DNA from: Gigantopelta aegis
Taxonomy: Eukaryota; Mollusca; Gastropoda; Neomphalida; Peltospiridae
Assembly (NCBI RefSeq): GCF_016097555.1
Contig: NC_054708.1
Span: forward strand, 25,362,987-25,426,986
Length of the DNA: 64,000 nucleotides
Direction of reading: 5' to 3'
Part shown: piece by piece, positions 44,638-62,808 of the stretch
Layout: each line of letters opens with the position of its first letter
How positions within the stretch are numbered: position 1 is the stretch's first letter
Position numbers and translations under genes: made by a program
Notes under the pieces: model-generated
What the model saw: the letters and a program-made list of their open reading frames with translations, nothing else
The model's database searches: none
What the model was told of the DNA's origin: nothing

Positions 44638-44905
44638 GCACATGGGATCGATCCCGTTTGTGGGCACATTTGGCTATTTCCAGTTCCATCCAGTGCACCA
44701 CGACTGGTATATCAAATGCCGTGGTATGTGCTATCCTGTTTGTGAGATGGTGCATATAAAAGATCCCTTGCTACCAATGGACATTTTGTTTTAGCAGTTT
44801 TCCTCTTTAAGACTGTATGTCAAAATTACTAAATGTTTGACATCCAACAGCCGATGATTAACAAATCAATGTGCTCTAGTGATGTCGTTAAACAAAAACA
44901 AACTG
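44638..44905 (+). mobile_element. SINE-B1 copy
   Basis: Head with GGGATCGATCCC, body CAGTGCACCACGACTGGTAT, tail ending AATGTGCTCTAGTGATGTCG and a TTAAACAAAAACAAAC stretch. Confidence 0.88.
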
Positions 44906-45149
44906 CCAGTACATACTATTGTCCGAAGGGACGTAGAATGTGTGGTTCTTCTACGTCCGAATCTTGTTACATAGTCTATATGTAGCTGGTATTAAAAACT
45001 TGTGGCACCAATTTTCAAACGATCCTCAACCGAAATAGTGCAACAAATGGACACACAAACCAAAACTGTATAACCTACCGTATTCACTAAATCCCGATTG
45101 AAGTATCTTTTCATTATTAAATAAATAAATCTTCCAACGAGAACCGTCA

Positions 45150-45342
45150 TGCACCATCCCATAGACAGGACAGTACATGCCACGGCCTTTGACCGATCTC
45201 ACATTGACCGCGCATCGAGCGAGCGCCTTACCAATGGGCTACGTCCCGCTCACTCTAAGTTACCGTCTGTGAATAGCACGTTCAATTCGTAATAAGATAG
45301 TAGTGTTATTTTTAAAAAGTATTATTTATCAATATTTTGCAT
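45150..45342 (-). repeat. Segment duplicated at 51062-51251
   Basis: A SINE-B fragment (to about 45252) plus the following unique sequence (CTGTGAATAGCACGTTCAAT, AAGATAGTAGTGTTATTTTT) recurs at 51062-51251 almost unchanged. Identity beyond the SINE edge points to segment duplication rather than two SINE insertions. Confidence 0.88.
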
Positions 45343-45530
45343 ACCACGGCCTTTGACGTACCAGTCGTGGTGCACTGGTTGGAGCGAGATACAGCGTTGG
45401 ATGCACCATTCGCGAAGGGTACTGGCTAGTAGGAGAGGGGGGTGCGATTCTATCGAGGGCGACCGTTCTTACGATATATCGCACCTCGGGCGAGCGCACT
45501 ACCCCTAATATGAGCTACATTCCGCCCCAG
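45342..45530 (-). mobile_element. SINE-B fragment (minus)
   Basis: GCATACCACGGCCTTTGACG through CACTGGTTGGAGCGAGA, a diverged middle, and a head with GAGCTACATTCCGCCCC. Confidence 0.75.
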
Positions 45531-45614
45531 CTATTCTAGACGTACAGCGTTGCTTCGAGAAAATATTGATCTGCATAAATCTCGCGAAATGTGCAAGTGT
45601 TAATACTTGTAATC

Positions 45615-45812
45615 AGGGCCGTACCCTGATCAAAATTCTAGGGGGGGGGGGGGAGGGGCAGTACTTTTTATAAACAAATGAAACACTATACAAATTAAAC
45701 CCTGAGGGTTAGGGTTAGGACTAGGGTTATGCTATTTTTTGGAGTAAAAAAAATATAGAAGAAAAAAGTAAGATTCTCGGGGGGGGGGGGGGGGGGGGGT
45801 ACAGCTCTGGTA
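45615..45812. repeat. G-tract-rich MITE-like segment
   Basis: CAGGGCCGTACCCTGATC near the left and GTACAGCTCTGG at the right, with G runs at 45643-45653 and 45780-45799. The ends suggest a small non-autonomous element. Confidence 0.5.
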
Positions 45813-46423
45813 ATGTAACATTAACGTATCGTGGGGTGTGGTTTACAAAAATAGTTTCCTTTGTAGAACCAAGTTGGTTAACATAATGTTGATGATGTTC
45901 TATCTTTAATTTGAGTACAAATTATTCTAATACCAAATATGTATTTCGCGATCACGAGGCTGTAAGATTTTGAAATACATAGCAGTGGCGAATCCAGCGT
46001 CAAATCGAGCAAAGGTCGCAACAAGACTGTCAGGCTGACGATTGAGAAGGGTGTGTCGTGTGGTGGTAATTTTGTAATTGTTTTATATTATCACTGGTGG
46101 GGGCAAATAGAAGGGGGGGGGGGGGGTTCAAGGCAGGAGTGAAACGCATTCAAATGTACACTAACGTGTATTAAATATATGGCTAAATTTTTTACAGAAA
46201 TATCAAGCTGACCATTGTAAACATGTTCCCCGCTAAAACCAATAAATGCATTAATCTGCTTTAATCATTTGATTTTTCAGAGAACTTCGAATTTCGGAGG
46301 GGAGTGGGTGCACCTCCAACACCCCCCTCTTGTATCCACGCTTGCAGTCCTTTGGGAGTATTTGTTGTGGTAAAATTGTTGAAATTCAATTGAATTGACA
46401 CAATTGGTGAACTAAAGTTAGTT
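45813..46423. other. Non-coding stretch with a MITE-like segment
   Basis: CAGTGGCGAATCCAGCG near 45985 and a weakly mirrored right end near 46340 suggest another small element. A poly-G run lies at about 46116-46127. No exon is seen. Confidence 0.4.
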
Positions 46424-46723
46424 TTAAAGTTTATTTTGTTTAACTACACCACTAGAGCACATTAATTTATTGATCGTCTGCTATTGGATGTCAAACGTTT
46501 GGTCATTTTGACATGTAGTACTAGAGAGGAAACCCGCTCCATTTTTCCATTAGCAGCAAGGGATCTTTTATATACCGTCCCAGAGACAGACTAGCACATA
46601 CCACGGCCTTTGATATACCAGTCATGGTGCACTGGCTGGAACGAGAAATAACCCAATGGGCCCACCTACGGGGATCAGTCCCAAACTGACCGCACATCAC
46701 CACAGGGCTATGTCCCACCCTCA
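46424..46723 (-). mobile_element. SINE-B1 copy (minus)
   Basis: TTTATTTTGTTTAACTACAC, ACTAGAGCACATTAATTTAT, the body with CATACCACGGCCTTTGATAT, and a shortened head (CCACAGGGCTATGTCCC). Confidence 0.88.
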
Positions 46724-46807
46724 GTTAATGAACTTAACTGAATTAACCTCGCGTACATTTCGTGTAGTCTTTATTAATATGTATAGGAACCATGCCCCCA
46801 ATCACAC

Positions 46808-46832
46808 CCCCCCCCCCCCCCCCCCCCCCCCC
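46808..46832. repeat. Poly-C tract
   Basis: About 24 C residues after AATCACA. Confidence 0.93.
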
Positions 46833-48600
46833 ACCAACATCTTTAATGTGTGCCTGTCACCTCTTAACGCGACTCATGGATGCCTTCCCCCAACGCCTAC
46901 GACACAAACTCCTACTTCATCGGTCCTGATACCCCCACCAAAAAAAAAAATCAAAAAAAAAATCAACAAACACAAGCAAAACAAAACAACAATAAACAAA
47001 CTAACAAACAAAACAAACACTTACCTCTTGATATATCCACTCAACATTTGAAGAAAAGAGTGCAACAGAATAGCACAGTACTTAGATGTCATTAGGTAGT
47101 ATTAGATCCATGCAAAGATATTTTACATTTGTATACATGTAAAAAATAAATATGCTTACAAAAGTCAAACATCGATTCTGCTTGCACATTTCTGAAGTTA
47201 AACTATATTCATCAAGAGGAAAGTACGAAGAATCGCTTTGGCACCAAGAAGCCTATTGCGTCAAAGTATTGTTGACGTCACAATAAAAAGATTGTTGACG
47301 TATTCATGGTAACGTTCTCGGCAATTTTCGTAACTTGTTAAGTTATTAAGGGCAAATGTCGAAATACCATATTGGAATGCGCACCTCCATACCCTTACCA
47401 TGGACAGGGAATAAAAGTAGCGCAGAACTATGTACAGTAATAACTATAATTAATTGTCCGTCACCGGCAGGATTCATGATGCAAAACAAATGTTAAGTAG
47501 CCTACATACACAATGTGCACTAAAATATGATCCAGTTCTTTGTCAAATTCAGAATGTAATGTCAAGTCTTAGCCTGTCGGTCATCCTTATTGGATTTTTT
47601 AATAATAAAAAAATAGTAGTAAATAACATTATTTGGATGTATTTTTATGTTTGGGTGGGATAGGGGTATTTAATTCAAAGTATAAAATCGTACATTTCAC
47701 AAGAAACGTTTGCGACCTTACGCATTCGACCAGACTATGCACTCCAACCCGGGGAGAGAACGGTGCAATGATTAAAACGGGTCTTATACTTAGTTGGAAC
47801 AACACCCTACACCTGTGCCCCCCCCCCCCCCCCCCCGGATGGAACAGCGACCCTAAAGCACTCGACCTGAACATGCATTCCCAGCTGGGGGGTCAACGGT
47901 GAGGGGTACCAACAAGAATTCCTAACCATGATAATTATTATACATAAAATGTTTATTTGTAAATATGAATCGTGATTGGCAATTGGTAGATAACACTCCC
48001 CAGTGTTTTAGTGGCCTGTCTACCAGCCAATCACCACCGTTGGGCAATCAACCACGATAGGACATTACTAATTATCAGCCTTCTTTTACAGCGCCCTCAC
48101 TGGGCCAATCCAGCCAATCACGGACAAGGAGCATCACCTGTGCATTATGTCCTGAACGAATTATGCTTGCACTTGCACAATGTATTGCCAATAAACCAGT
48201 TTATTATAGCCATACAAGGTGAGTCACTTAGGTTCCCAGATGGAGAAACAGACAAGAAACCAGATTTCCAGTACCAGCTTCACAAATAACCAGATAGAAG
48301 ACAAGAAAGGTACATTAATTAGACATCATTTATCTTATTAAGTAATAGCTATAACCTTTCGGGGGCGGGAATCAAAATTAAACAAGTTATCAACCACACG
48401 TGTTCCTGGTGTACATCAACCTACCTGACATGTATACGATTGCTACCAATTAGTCTGTCTGTCTGTCTGTCTTAGTCGATTCCCTACCTATAATGACAAG
48501 TTTATTGGAAGCAAAATTAAACATGCTAGAGCACTAGGATTTTTTTAACCAATACTCACACTACAAGGGTAAAAACCCTTCAAATTAGATAGCTAGGCTA
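46833..48600. other. Non-coding stretch with one exon-like segment
   Basis: A/C-rich at first, then AT-rich. An exon-like piece at about 48092-48220 lies between CTTCTTTTACAG and AAG|GTGAGT, but its translation resembles nothing I know. CCAAT motifs cluster at about 48025-48120. A poly-C tract sits at about 47818-47836. (CTGT)n occurs near 48452-48470. Confidence 0.35.
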
Positions 48601-49137
48601 GTATAACTCTCCCCCCCCCCCCCCCCCCATCCTTGTATTTTATTAGAATAGGACAATAAGAACAACCGTAACACCAAAGTAGGGTTCACATACAGATAGC
48701 ATGCACAACCGCAACAGTACATAGGATGTATTGACTAATGATAACAATACATCCGCCCCCATTTAATGGCCCAGCACGTACTCTAATAAGGAGCTGGGTA
48801 AAAGAATACCGGCTCCGAGTACACAATTGCACTGCACCCAGGGGAAGCTGAACAAAAGAATACCAGCCTACCCTATCCCACCCCCAATCTACACAATTGC
48901 ACGGGTCTCACCTGGGTTCTCGTGCCACGACCAGAAGTGGTCGGGCCCTTTTAAGGGTCCTATGGGGAATCTAGGGAGACACCACAGCACCATAGAGGTC
49001 TAATTAACGCGCTACTCTCGATTCACTAATGTCAAAACCTATACTAGCTCTGGAATTTTCTTTTTGACCGACCGTTCAAAATTGCGCCCAATTTCCTCAA
49101 CCAAATCTGCGCACTTTTTCTCTTTGGCATAATACTT
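48601..49137. other. Non-coding stretch with poly-C and a short repeated motif
   Basis: A poly-C tract at about 48610-48627. AAAAGAATACCRGC and ACACAATTGCAC each occur twice between 48798 and 48900. No exon is seen. Confidence 0.4.
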
Positions 49138-49390
49138 TGCACCATTCAAAATTCCATAGCACCATCACCCCCACCCCCGCCTGCTACCGACCTTGGTCGG
49201 GCTGCTGTTGCTCTCTTGCACCTGCCAGTGCAGGCGGTCCCTCCTCTCCCCCTCCCACCCCCCTCCCCTTTCCTGTCCTGGTCGGAGGAGCCGGCCGAGG
49301 CCGGCTCTTTCGCCCAGGACAGGCGTACGCTACAACAGCTTGTTCTGAATGTGCACGTAAAGCCCTATGACCTGACCTGACCTAAGACAT
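49138..49390 (+). repeat. Possible SINE-like repeat with CCTGA tail
   Basis: A C-rich block followed by CTTGTTCTGAATGTGCACGT and a TGACCTGACCTGACC tail. A related phrase (CTCTGAATATGCACGTTAAT) occurs near 17810. The tail repeat suggests a retroposed element; assignment is uncertain. Confidence 0.45.
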
Positions 49391-49740
49391 TTTTATATTT
49401 TGGTCATTATAAGCTCTAAGTGAATGTGTCTTAAAACTGCAATTTCGGGTTTTATATTATTATTATGTATTAGTTAAAGATTCAAAACAGACCATGCTTT
49501 TCGTCTACATCGGCTATTGCCTTTGATTTGTTATGAAATATACAAGAAAATACATAATTTTAAGGAGTTTCCTAAGTTAGGTGTTTGTTCAGTTTGTTGA
49601 ACTTTGATTAACATAAAGCATTTGTTTTAATGCAACATACTATTATGTAGCTACTGCGCAACATGAATAAAAAATATTTAAGGGTCAAAACAAGCTTGTG
49701 ACTCGTAACTTTTTCCAAAGGAGGATTCATTGGACCCCTG

Positions 49741-49770
<30 letters not shown>
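49741..49770. repeat. Poly-C tract
   Basis: About 30 C residues, following GGACCCCTGA. Confidence 0.95.
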
Positions 49771-49772
<2 letters not shown>

Positions 49773-49900
49773 ATCTGCACCAACAGTTATTACACTTTCG
49801 TAAGGCAAGTGTGGCATTCCTTTTGATCTGTTGTGATGCAAAGCTGAAATGTCTCTATGTATAAAGTCAAAATATATTTAATTCTACTGACATTGCTTCT

Positions 49901-50172
49901 ATGGGAGCGGGGAGTAACCCATTGGTAAAGCGCTCGCCTCAGACGTGGTCGTTCCTGGTCGTTCCTGGTCGATCCTCGTCGGTGGACCCATTGGGCTATT
50001 TGTTGTTCCAGCCAGTGCAACGCGACTGGTATATCAAAGGCAGTGGTATGTGTTATCCTGTCTGTGGGATGGTGGATATGAAAGATCTCACAACTTACCA
50101 TATGTTTGACTACAATAGCCGATGATGAATAAATCAGTGTTTCCTAGTGGTGTCATGAAATGAAACAAACTT
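49901..50172 (+). mobile_element. SINE-B1 copy with expanded B-box region
   Basis: The head contains TTGGTAAAGCGCTCGCCT, then GGTCGTTCCT repeated before GGTCGATCCTCGTCGGTGG. The body has CGACTGGTATATCAAAGGC. The tail is shortened. Confidence 0.85.
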
Positions 50173-50880
50173 GAACTTATTTGGCAGACAGTTGTCGCTG
50201 ACTGTTATGTTAAAAAAGGTCATCTAAATCTCTTGACAACACACCTGAACATTTGTAGCACTGAACATTTTTAATATCTGATATTTTCCATCTGTACTCC
50301 TAAAATAAATGAGCGTAAAAATATATTTTAATGTTTAAGTACAAACTGCTCTGACCCACGGCACTAACTAACGACCGACGGTCGTAGGGGAGTATAGTAG
50401 GTGGACAAAAGTGCCTCTTAACACCCGTTAACACTCTCTGAAGTGGTCTGGCTAAGCCCACAAATAAAAGATGATGGGAAATGACAGGTGTGTGGCAGGG
50501 GTGGCCACAAGAGACATGCACGTGTCGCGGTTGTAAAGACAAGGACTGGCATGTGGATGTGGTAAGCGGAAGAACTTGAAAGATAAGAGGATCTGCCATA
50601 TTGGGATGAAATGAGACGGAATGCAATGTAGAGAGGGTGGCAGTGTGATTAAAAACAAAAGAAAAGGGGGAAAAAATAAGACACATTTTAGAGAAACATA
50701 ATGGACATAATCTTTTGGGTTGACTGGACCCTTTGTGTGCACATTTTGTTCCAATGGATCTGTGGTGGGATGTAGCTAACTGATTCGTGTTTCGTATGGG
50801 ATATTGTTCAGTAAAACCATTTGACTTGATTAGAGTCAGGGAGACTGGTGATCATAATAAAGTACTATTCACTTAACAAC
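50173..50880. other. Non-coding stretch without recognised features
   Basis: No exon, repeat family or RNA gene is recognised. It lies upstream of the FReD gene. Confidence 0.4.
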
Positions 50881-50898
50881 AAAAAAAAAAAAAAAAAA

Positions 50899-51152
50899 AT
50901 GTTTTATTTAACGACGCACTCAACACATTTTATTTACAGTTATATGGCGTCAGACATATGGTGAAGGACAACACAGATATTGAGAGAGGAAACCCGCTGT
51001 CACCACTTTATGGGCTACTCTTTTCGATTAGCATCAAGGGATCTTTTATATGCGCCATACCATAGACAGGACAGTACATGCCACGACCTTTGATCGATCC
51101 CTCATCGACCGCGCATCGAGCGAGCGCCTTACCAATGGGCTACGTCCCGCTC
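50899..51152 (-). mobile_element. SINE-B2 copy (minus), shortened
   Basis: AATGTTTTATTTAACGACGC tail after a poly-A run (50881-50899), body with GGGATCTTTTATATGCGCC, a deletion of the CACTGGCTGG part, and head TTACCAATGGGCTACGTCCC. Its right part belongs to the segment shared with 45150-45342. Confidence 0.88.
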
Positions 51153-51448
51153 ACTCTAAGATACCGTCTGTGAATAGCACGTTCAATTCGTAATAAGATA
51201 GTAGTGTTATTTTTTTTTAATTTAAAAATTATTATTTATCCATATTTTGCTATCGATGTCTGTCCTTAAGAAGGGAGCTATATTTACAAACATATAAAAT
51301 ATGTATATATATATAAAAGGTGTGTTTGCTCTGGAAGTAAACCTTTGATTAATGGATGATAATTTAACAATATTGATTACATGAAATTGGCCAATTGTTT
51401 ATATAGGAATTGAATTACATTTTTGTTTTGTTTTTTTGATAAAGGGAG

Positions 51449-51482
51449 TATATAAATAACTGATTATTCCAATCCGTAGTTC
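51449..51482 (+). promoter_or_regulatory. Candidate TATA box of the FReD gene
   Basis: TATATAAATA at 51449-51458 lies about 30 bp before TTCATCAG (51479-51486), a possible initiator, and about 48 bp before the first ATG. Spacing is right for a TATA promoter; no other core element is clear. Confidence 0.5.
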
Positions 51483-51496
51483 ATCAGATTTAAGTA

Positions 51497-58756
<7,260 letters not shown>

Positions 58757-58792
58757 GTATGTCGATTGGTTCAGTTCATTCAGCAGAATACT

Positions 58793-60121
58793 GGACCCAT
58801 ATTCACAAAAAAGTGTAAATTTACGTCTACGACTAGCACTTACGTCTGCCGTAGATTTACGTTTACGTGCAAGAAGCACCTTATTCTCAAACATGGTCGT
58901 AAATGTAAACGTAACTTAGTTGGATGTAAATCTATGATTTAACACTCTCACTGGAGTAATTAATAAAAACACATTAGAAACGATGGCTACCGGGTAAATA
59001 ACAAATGCGCAAAACGCAATTTTGTTTGTCGTCTGCTAACAATAACATTGCGAACAGTGAACCATGGCAGTTTGGTATTGGTGGGGATCCGCGTTTTGGT
59101 ACGAACTTGAGGACATTTCTTAAAAAGGAAAAGATAACTCAGGAGAATTTGGCCGAGTCAAAAACATCCGTTCGATCACGAACAAAAATATCGCGTTCGC
59201 CATCGCAAACTGCTTCATTTATTGGAAATACTGCTAGTTTCCGTAAATAATAGTAAATAACGGCGATCGTGCTTGATTTATTATGTGTACACAACTTACG
59301 TGCAGCGTTAGTTGCAACCTGAGGCACTCTTATATTTACGTCCAACTTTACACGTAACTTACGTTTTCGTTGTTTCGTGAATAGCTCTTCAGTCGTAGAT
59401 TTACGTTTACGTGTAAAACTAGGCTTACGATATTTTGTGAATATGGGTCCAGGACCCATATTCACAAAAAGGTGTAAATTTACGTCTACGACTAGCACTT
59501 ACGTCTGCCGTAGATTTACGTTTACGTGCAAGAAGCACCTTATTCTCAAAGATGGTCGTAAATGTAAACGTAACTTAGTTGGATGTAAATCTACGATTTA
59601 ACACTCTCACTGGAGTAATTAATAAAAACACATTAGAAACGATGGCTACCGGGTAAATAACAAATGCGCAAAACGCAATTTTGTTTGTCGTTTGCTAACA
59701 ATAACATTGCGAACAGTGAACCATGGCATTTTGGTATTGGTGGGGATCCGCGTTTTGGTACGAACTTGAGGACATTTCTTAAAAAGGAAAAGATAACTCG
59801 GGAGAAATTGGCCGAGTCGAAAACATCCGTTCGATCATGAACAAAAATATGTTCAATCCGTGGGCGTTCGCCATCGCAAACTGCTTCATTTATTGGAAAT
59901 GCTGCTAGTTTCCGTAAATAATAGTAAATAACGGCGATCGTACTTGATTTATTATATGTACACAACTTACGTGCAGCGTTAGTTGCAACCTGAGGCACTC
60001 TTATATTTACGTCCAACTTTACACGTAACTTACGTTTTCGTTGTTTCGTGAATAGCTCTTCAGTCGTAGATTTACGTTTACGTGTAAAACTAGGCTTACG
60101 ATATTTTGTGAATATGGATCC
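58793..60121. mobile_element. Two head-to-tail MITEs with CCATATTCACAAAA ends
   Basis: Each unit (58793-59450 and 59452-60121) has inverted ends: GGACCCATATTCACAAAA at the left and TTTTGTGAATATGGRTCC at the right, followed inside by mirrored GTAGATTTACGTTTACGTG. The units are nearly identical, apart from an added TCAATCCGTGGGC-type stretch in the second. The end sequence resembles PIF/Harbinger-type MITEs; that is an inference. They start 36 bp after the exon 3 donor. Confidence 0.88.
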
Positions 60122-60189
60122 AGGTCTTTAGGCCTTTTGTACAAAACCGAAACGTAAATGACCAGTGTCACAATAAAATATTTGAAATG

Positions 60190-60560
60190 TCAGCGGTTAG
60201 CTCGAGTCACCTCTAACCCAACCCCTTATTGATATTGATGTGTCTGTGTGTGTGGGGGGGGGGGGGGGGAGAGGGGGTAAGGCTAGAGGAAAGTCTATGT
60301 AATGATGGTACTGGTTAATAAGTATGTTGGTACTGGTTAACAACATGTAAGTTTAATGTCATGACTGGACTCGAGAATAATCAAACTAAAGCTCTGTGGC
60401 ATCAGATTTAGGGGGGAAAAAAAAGTATTTTAGACACAGTAGCTTGCAACCATTTGGTTGTCGACGATTGCCAAAGCATTACATAGAGTTTCCTCTACCC
60501 TTAGCCCACATATCAATATCAATAAGGCGTAGGGCTGGAGGTGACTCGAGCTAGTCAGCG
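60190..60560. repeat. Inverted repeat around a G tract
   Basis: TAGCTCGAGTCACCTCTAACC and CTTATTGATATTGATGTG (about 60195-60243) are mirrored by CACATATCAATATCAATAAG and TGGAGGTGACTCGAGCTA (about 60508-60556). Span is about 360 bp. Probably another foldback element. Confidence 0.8.
60253..60269. repeat. Poly-G tract
   Basis: About 17 G residues after TGTGTGTGTG. Confidence 0.9.
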
Positions 60561-60579
60561 GTAAATGTTTTCATTTCAT

Positions 60580-60850
60580 TTAAACTTATTTGTGTGCTTA
60601 TATCCAATTAAGGTTTACGTACGCTGTCCTGGGCACACACCTCAGCTATCTGGGCTGTCTGCCCAGGACAGTGGGTTAGTTGTTAGTTGGTTAGTGGTTA
60701 TTAAGAGCGAAGAGGGTTGTAGTGGCCTTACATCTACCCATTGAGCCAGTAAGAACTCGCTCTGGGTTGGAGCCGGTACCAGACTGTGAACCCTGTACCC
60801 ACCAGCCTGTAGTCCAACGGCTTAACCACTGCGCCACCGAGGCCGGTTCA
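60580..60850 (-). mobile_element. SINE-C copy (minus)
   Basis: Tail side TTTCATTTCATTTAAACTTA, then CTTATATCCAATTAAGGTTT, CTGCCCAGGACAGTGGGTTA, and head CTTAACCACTGCGCCACCGA. Confidence 0.9.
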
Positions 60851-60909
60851 GCGGTAAAAGACACCGTTCGTAGTAGGGCTAGGTGAACGCCATAACAAAC
60901 AACTTAAAG

Positions 60910-61105
60910 AAAAGAAATGTTGGCTTAACACCAGAGCACATTTAATAGTACGGTTATTCTGTGTCTAACGTATGGTTATTTCGACATTTGTCCGATACAG
61001 AAAAAAAAGAAACTTGCTGCTGCCACATAAGTTACTCCTACTGATAATGAAGGCAAGAATGTTTTACATGCACTTGCCCTATATAGGCCAGTACAGCCAG
61101 TCCCA
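60910..61105 (-). mobile_element. Old SINE-B fragment (minus)
   Basis: Weak match: CACCAGAGCACATTTAATAG, then a decayed body through ACATGCACTTGCCC. No head. Confidence 0.45.
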
Positions 61106-61195
61106 TAGGATCCTCTGTATTCTTATATAATAAAATTAAAGTATACCCACTTTTACCAGATGCTAACAATCTACACACGGAAAACATCCTCAGAA

Positions 61196-62347
61196 CTTTA
61201 ATGATTGAGTACCGGCCTCGGTGGCGTCGCGGTTAAGCCATCGGACATAAGGCTGATAGGTACTGAGTCCACAGCCCGGTACCGGCTCCCACCCAGAGCG
61301 AGCTTTAACAACTCAGTAGGTAGGTGTAAAACCACTACACCCTTTTCTCTCTAACTAACGAATTAAGAAGTGTTTCATTATAAATTACAACCGGCCTCGG
61401 TGGTGTCGTGGTTAAGCCATCGGACATAAGGCTGATAGGTACTGGGTCCACAGCCCGATACCGGCTCCCACCCAGAGCGAGCTTTAACAACTCAGTAGGT
61501 AGGTGTAAAACCACTACACCCTTTTCTCTCTAACTAACGAACACCTAACCCACTGTCCTGGACAGACAGCGCTGATAGCTGAATTGTGAGTCTAGGACAG
61601 CGTGCTTGAACCTTAATTGGATATAAGCACGAAAATAAGTTGAAATGAAATGAAATTATAAATTACAGTCAAACCCATTAAACCGGACAACCAAAGGACC
61701 GAATAAAAAGTGTGGTATTGATGGGTGTCCAATTTACTTAAGCTTTTAATTCTTTGTTGTATAAAGTGTTGTTGTTTGCTATTGATATTTTAAATAGGTA
61801 ACACACTTACTGTCACTAATATGAAAAACCGGTGTTTTTCAAATTGATATAGGAATAATAATAAAAACAACCCTAATCACATATGTTTTATGTTCCACCA
61901 AGACGAGTTAAAGAAATGTACTGTTGTTTATGGAATGTCTCCATCTGATTAACCGGCCTCGGTGGCGTCGTGGCAGGCCATCGGTCTACAGGCTGGTAGG
62001 TACTGGGTTCGGATCCCAGTCGAGGCATGGGATTTTTAATCCAGATATCGACTCCAAACCCTGAGTGAGTGCTCCACAAGGCCCAGTGGGTAGGTGTAAA
62101 CCACTTGCACCGACCAGTGATCCATAACTGGTTCAACAAAGGCCATGGTTTGTGCTATCCTGCCTGTGGGAAGCGCAAATAAAAGACCCCTTGCTGCTAA
62201 TTGGAAGAGTAGCCCATGTAGTGGCGACAGCGGGTTTCCTCTCAAAATCTGTGTGGTCCTTAACCATATGTCTGACGCCATATAACCGTAAATAAAATGT
62301 GTTGAGTACGTCGTTAAATAAAACATTTTCTTTCTTTAATGATTGAG
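61196..62347 (+). mobile_element. Composite SINE-C / block H / SINE-A insert
   Basis: CTTTAATGATTGAG occurs at 61196-61209 and 62334-62347. Between the copies lie a truncated SINE-C (61212-61360), repeat block H copy 2 (61361-61952, with its own SINE-C at 61391-61660 and a pogo-like CAGTCAAACCCATTAAAC motif at about 61664), then a complete SINE-A (61953-62333) whose TTTCTTT tail abuts the second duplication. Confidence 0.82.
61953..62333 (+). mobile_element. SINE-A copy
   Basis: Head GGCCTCGGTGGCGTCGTGG with B-box GGTTCGGATCC, full body, and ACATTTTCTTTCTT tail. Confidence 0.92.
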
Positions 62348-62487
62348 CACTCATTCAGGTACTACATAGCAACAGTTTGAACATTAAAATATTTGTCTGT
62401 TAACAAGATGGTTCTACCATTTCTTTCACACGGATTGAAGAGAATGGTATATAGAATCGGTCAGATTGTGGACTGCTATTTGCATTG

Positions 62488-62707
62488 GAGTATATTACAA
62501 CGTCGTTCCACATACATGTATTAAGATGCTAACCATGTCAAATTATGCAATTACTTTTTTCATGATTAGTTAGATAAATAAGAGATATTTGCAGTATAGT
62601 TGAGTATATCATAACGTCGTTCCACATACATGTATTAAGATGCTAACCATGTCACATTATGCAATTACTTTCTTCAAGATTAGTTAGATAAATAAGAGAT
62701 ATTTGCT
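62488..62707. repeat. 114-bp tandem duplication
   Basis: GAGTATATYAYAACGTCGTT starts both units (62488 and 62602), which continue with the same sequence (CCACATACATGTATTAAGAT) to AAGAGATATTTGC. There are few differences. Confidence 0.93.
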
Positions 62708-62808
62708 TTCTAAGATATTAGCTAAGCAAGATACTCCTGAAAACAGGTCTACATAACATCAGGGATAATTGTTACTCGAAATGTTACTCATTTGATGTTA
62801 AAACAAGA

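Noticed and set aside
48092..48220. Plus-strand exon with good acceptor and donor
   Set aside because: The translation is not recognised, no partner exons are seen nearby, and splice-like sites of this quality occur by chance.
59139..60016. Two minus-strand ORFs of about 120 codons
   Set aside because: They lie inside the tandem MITEs and are duplicated with them. They may be remnants of an element protein, but there is no recognised domain, so they are not called as genes.
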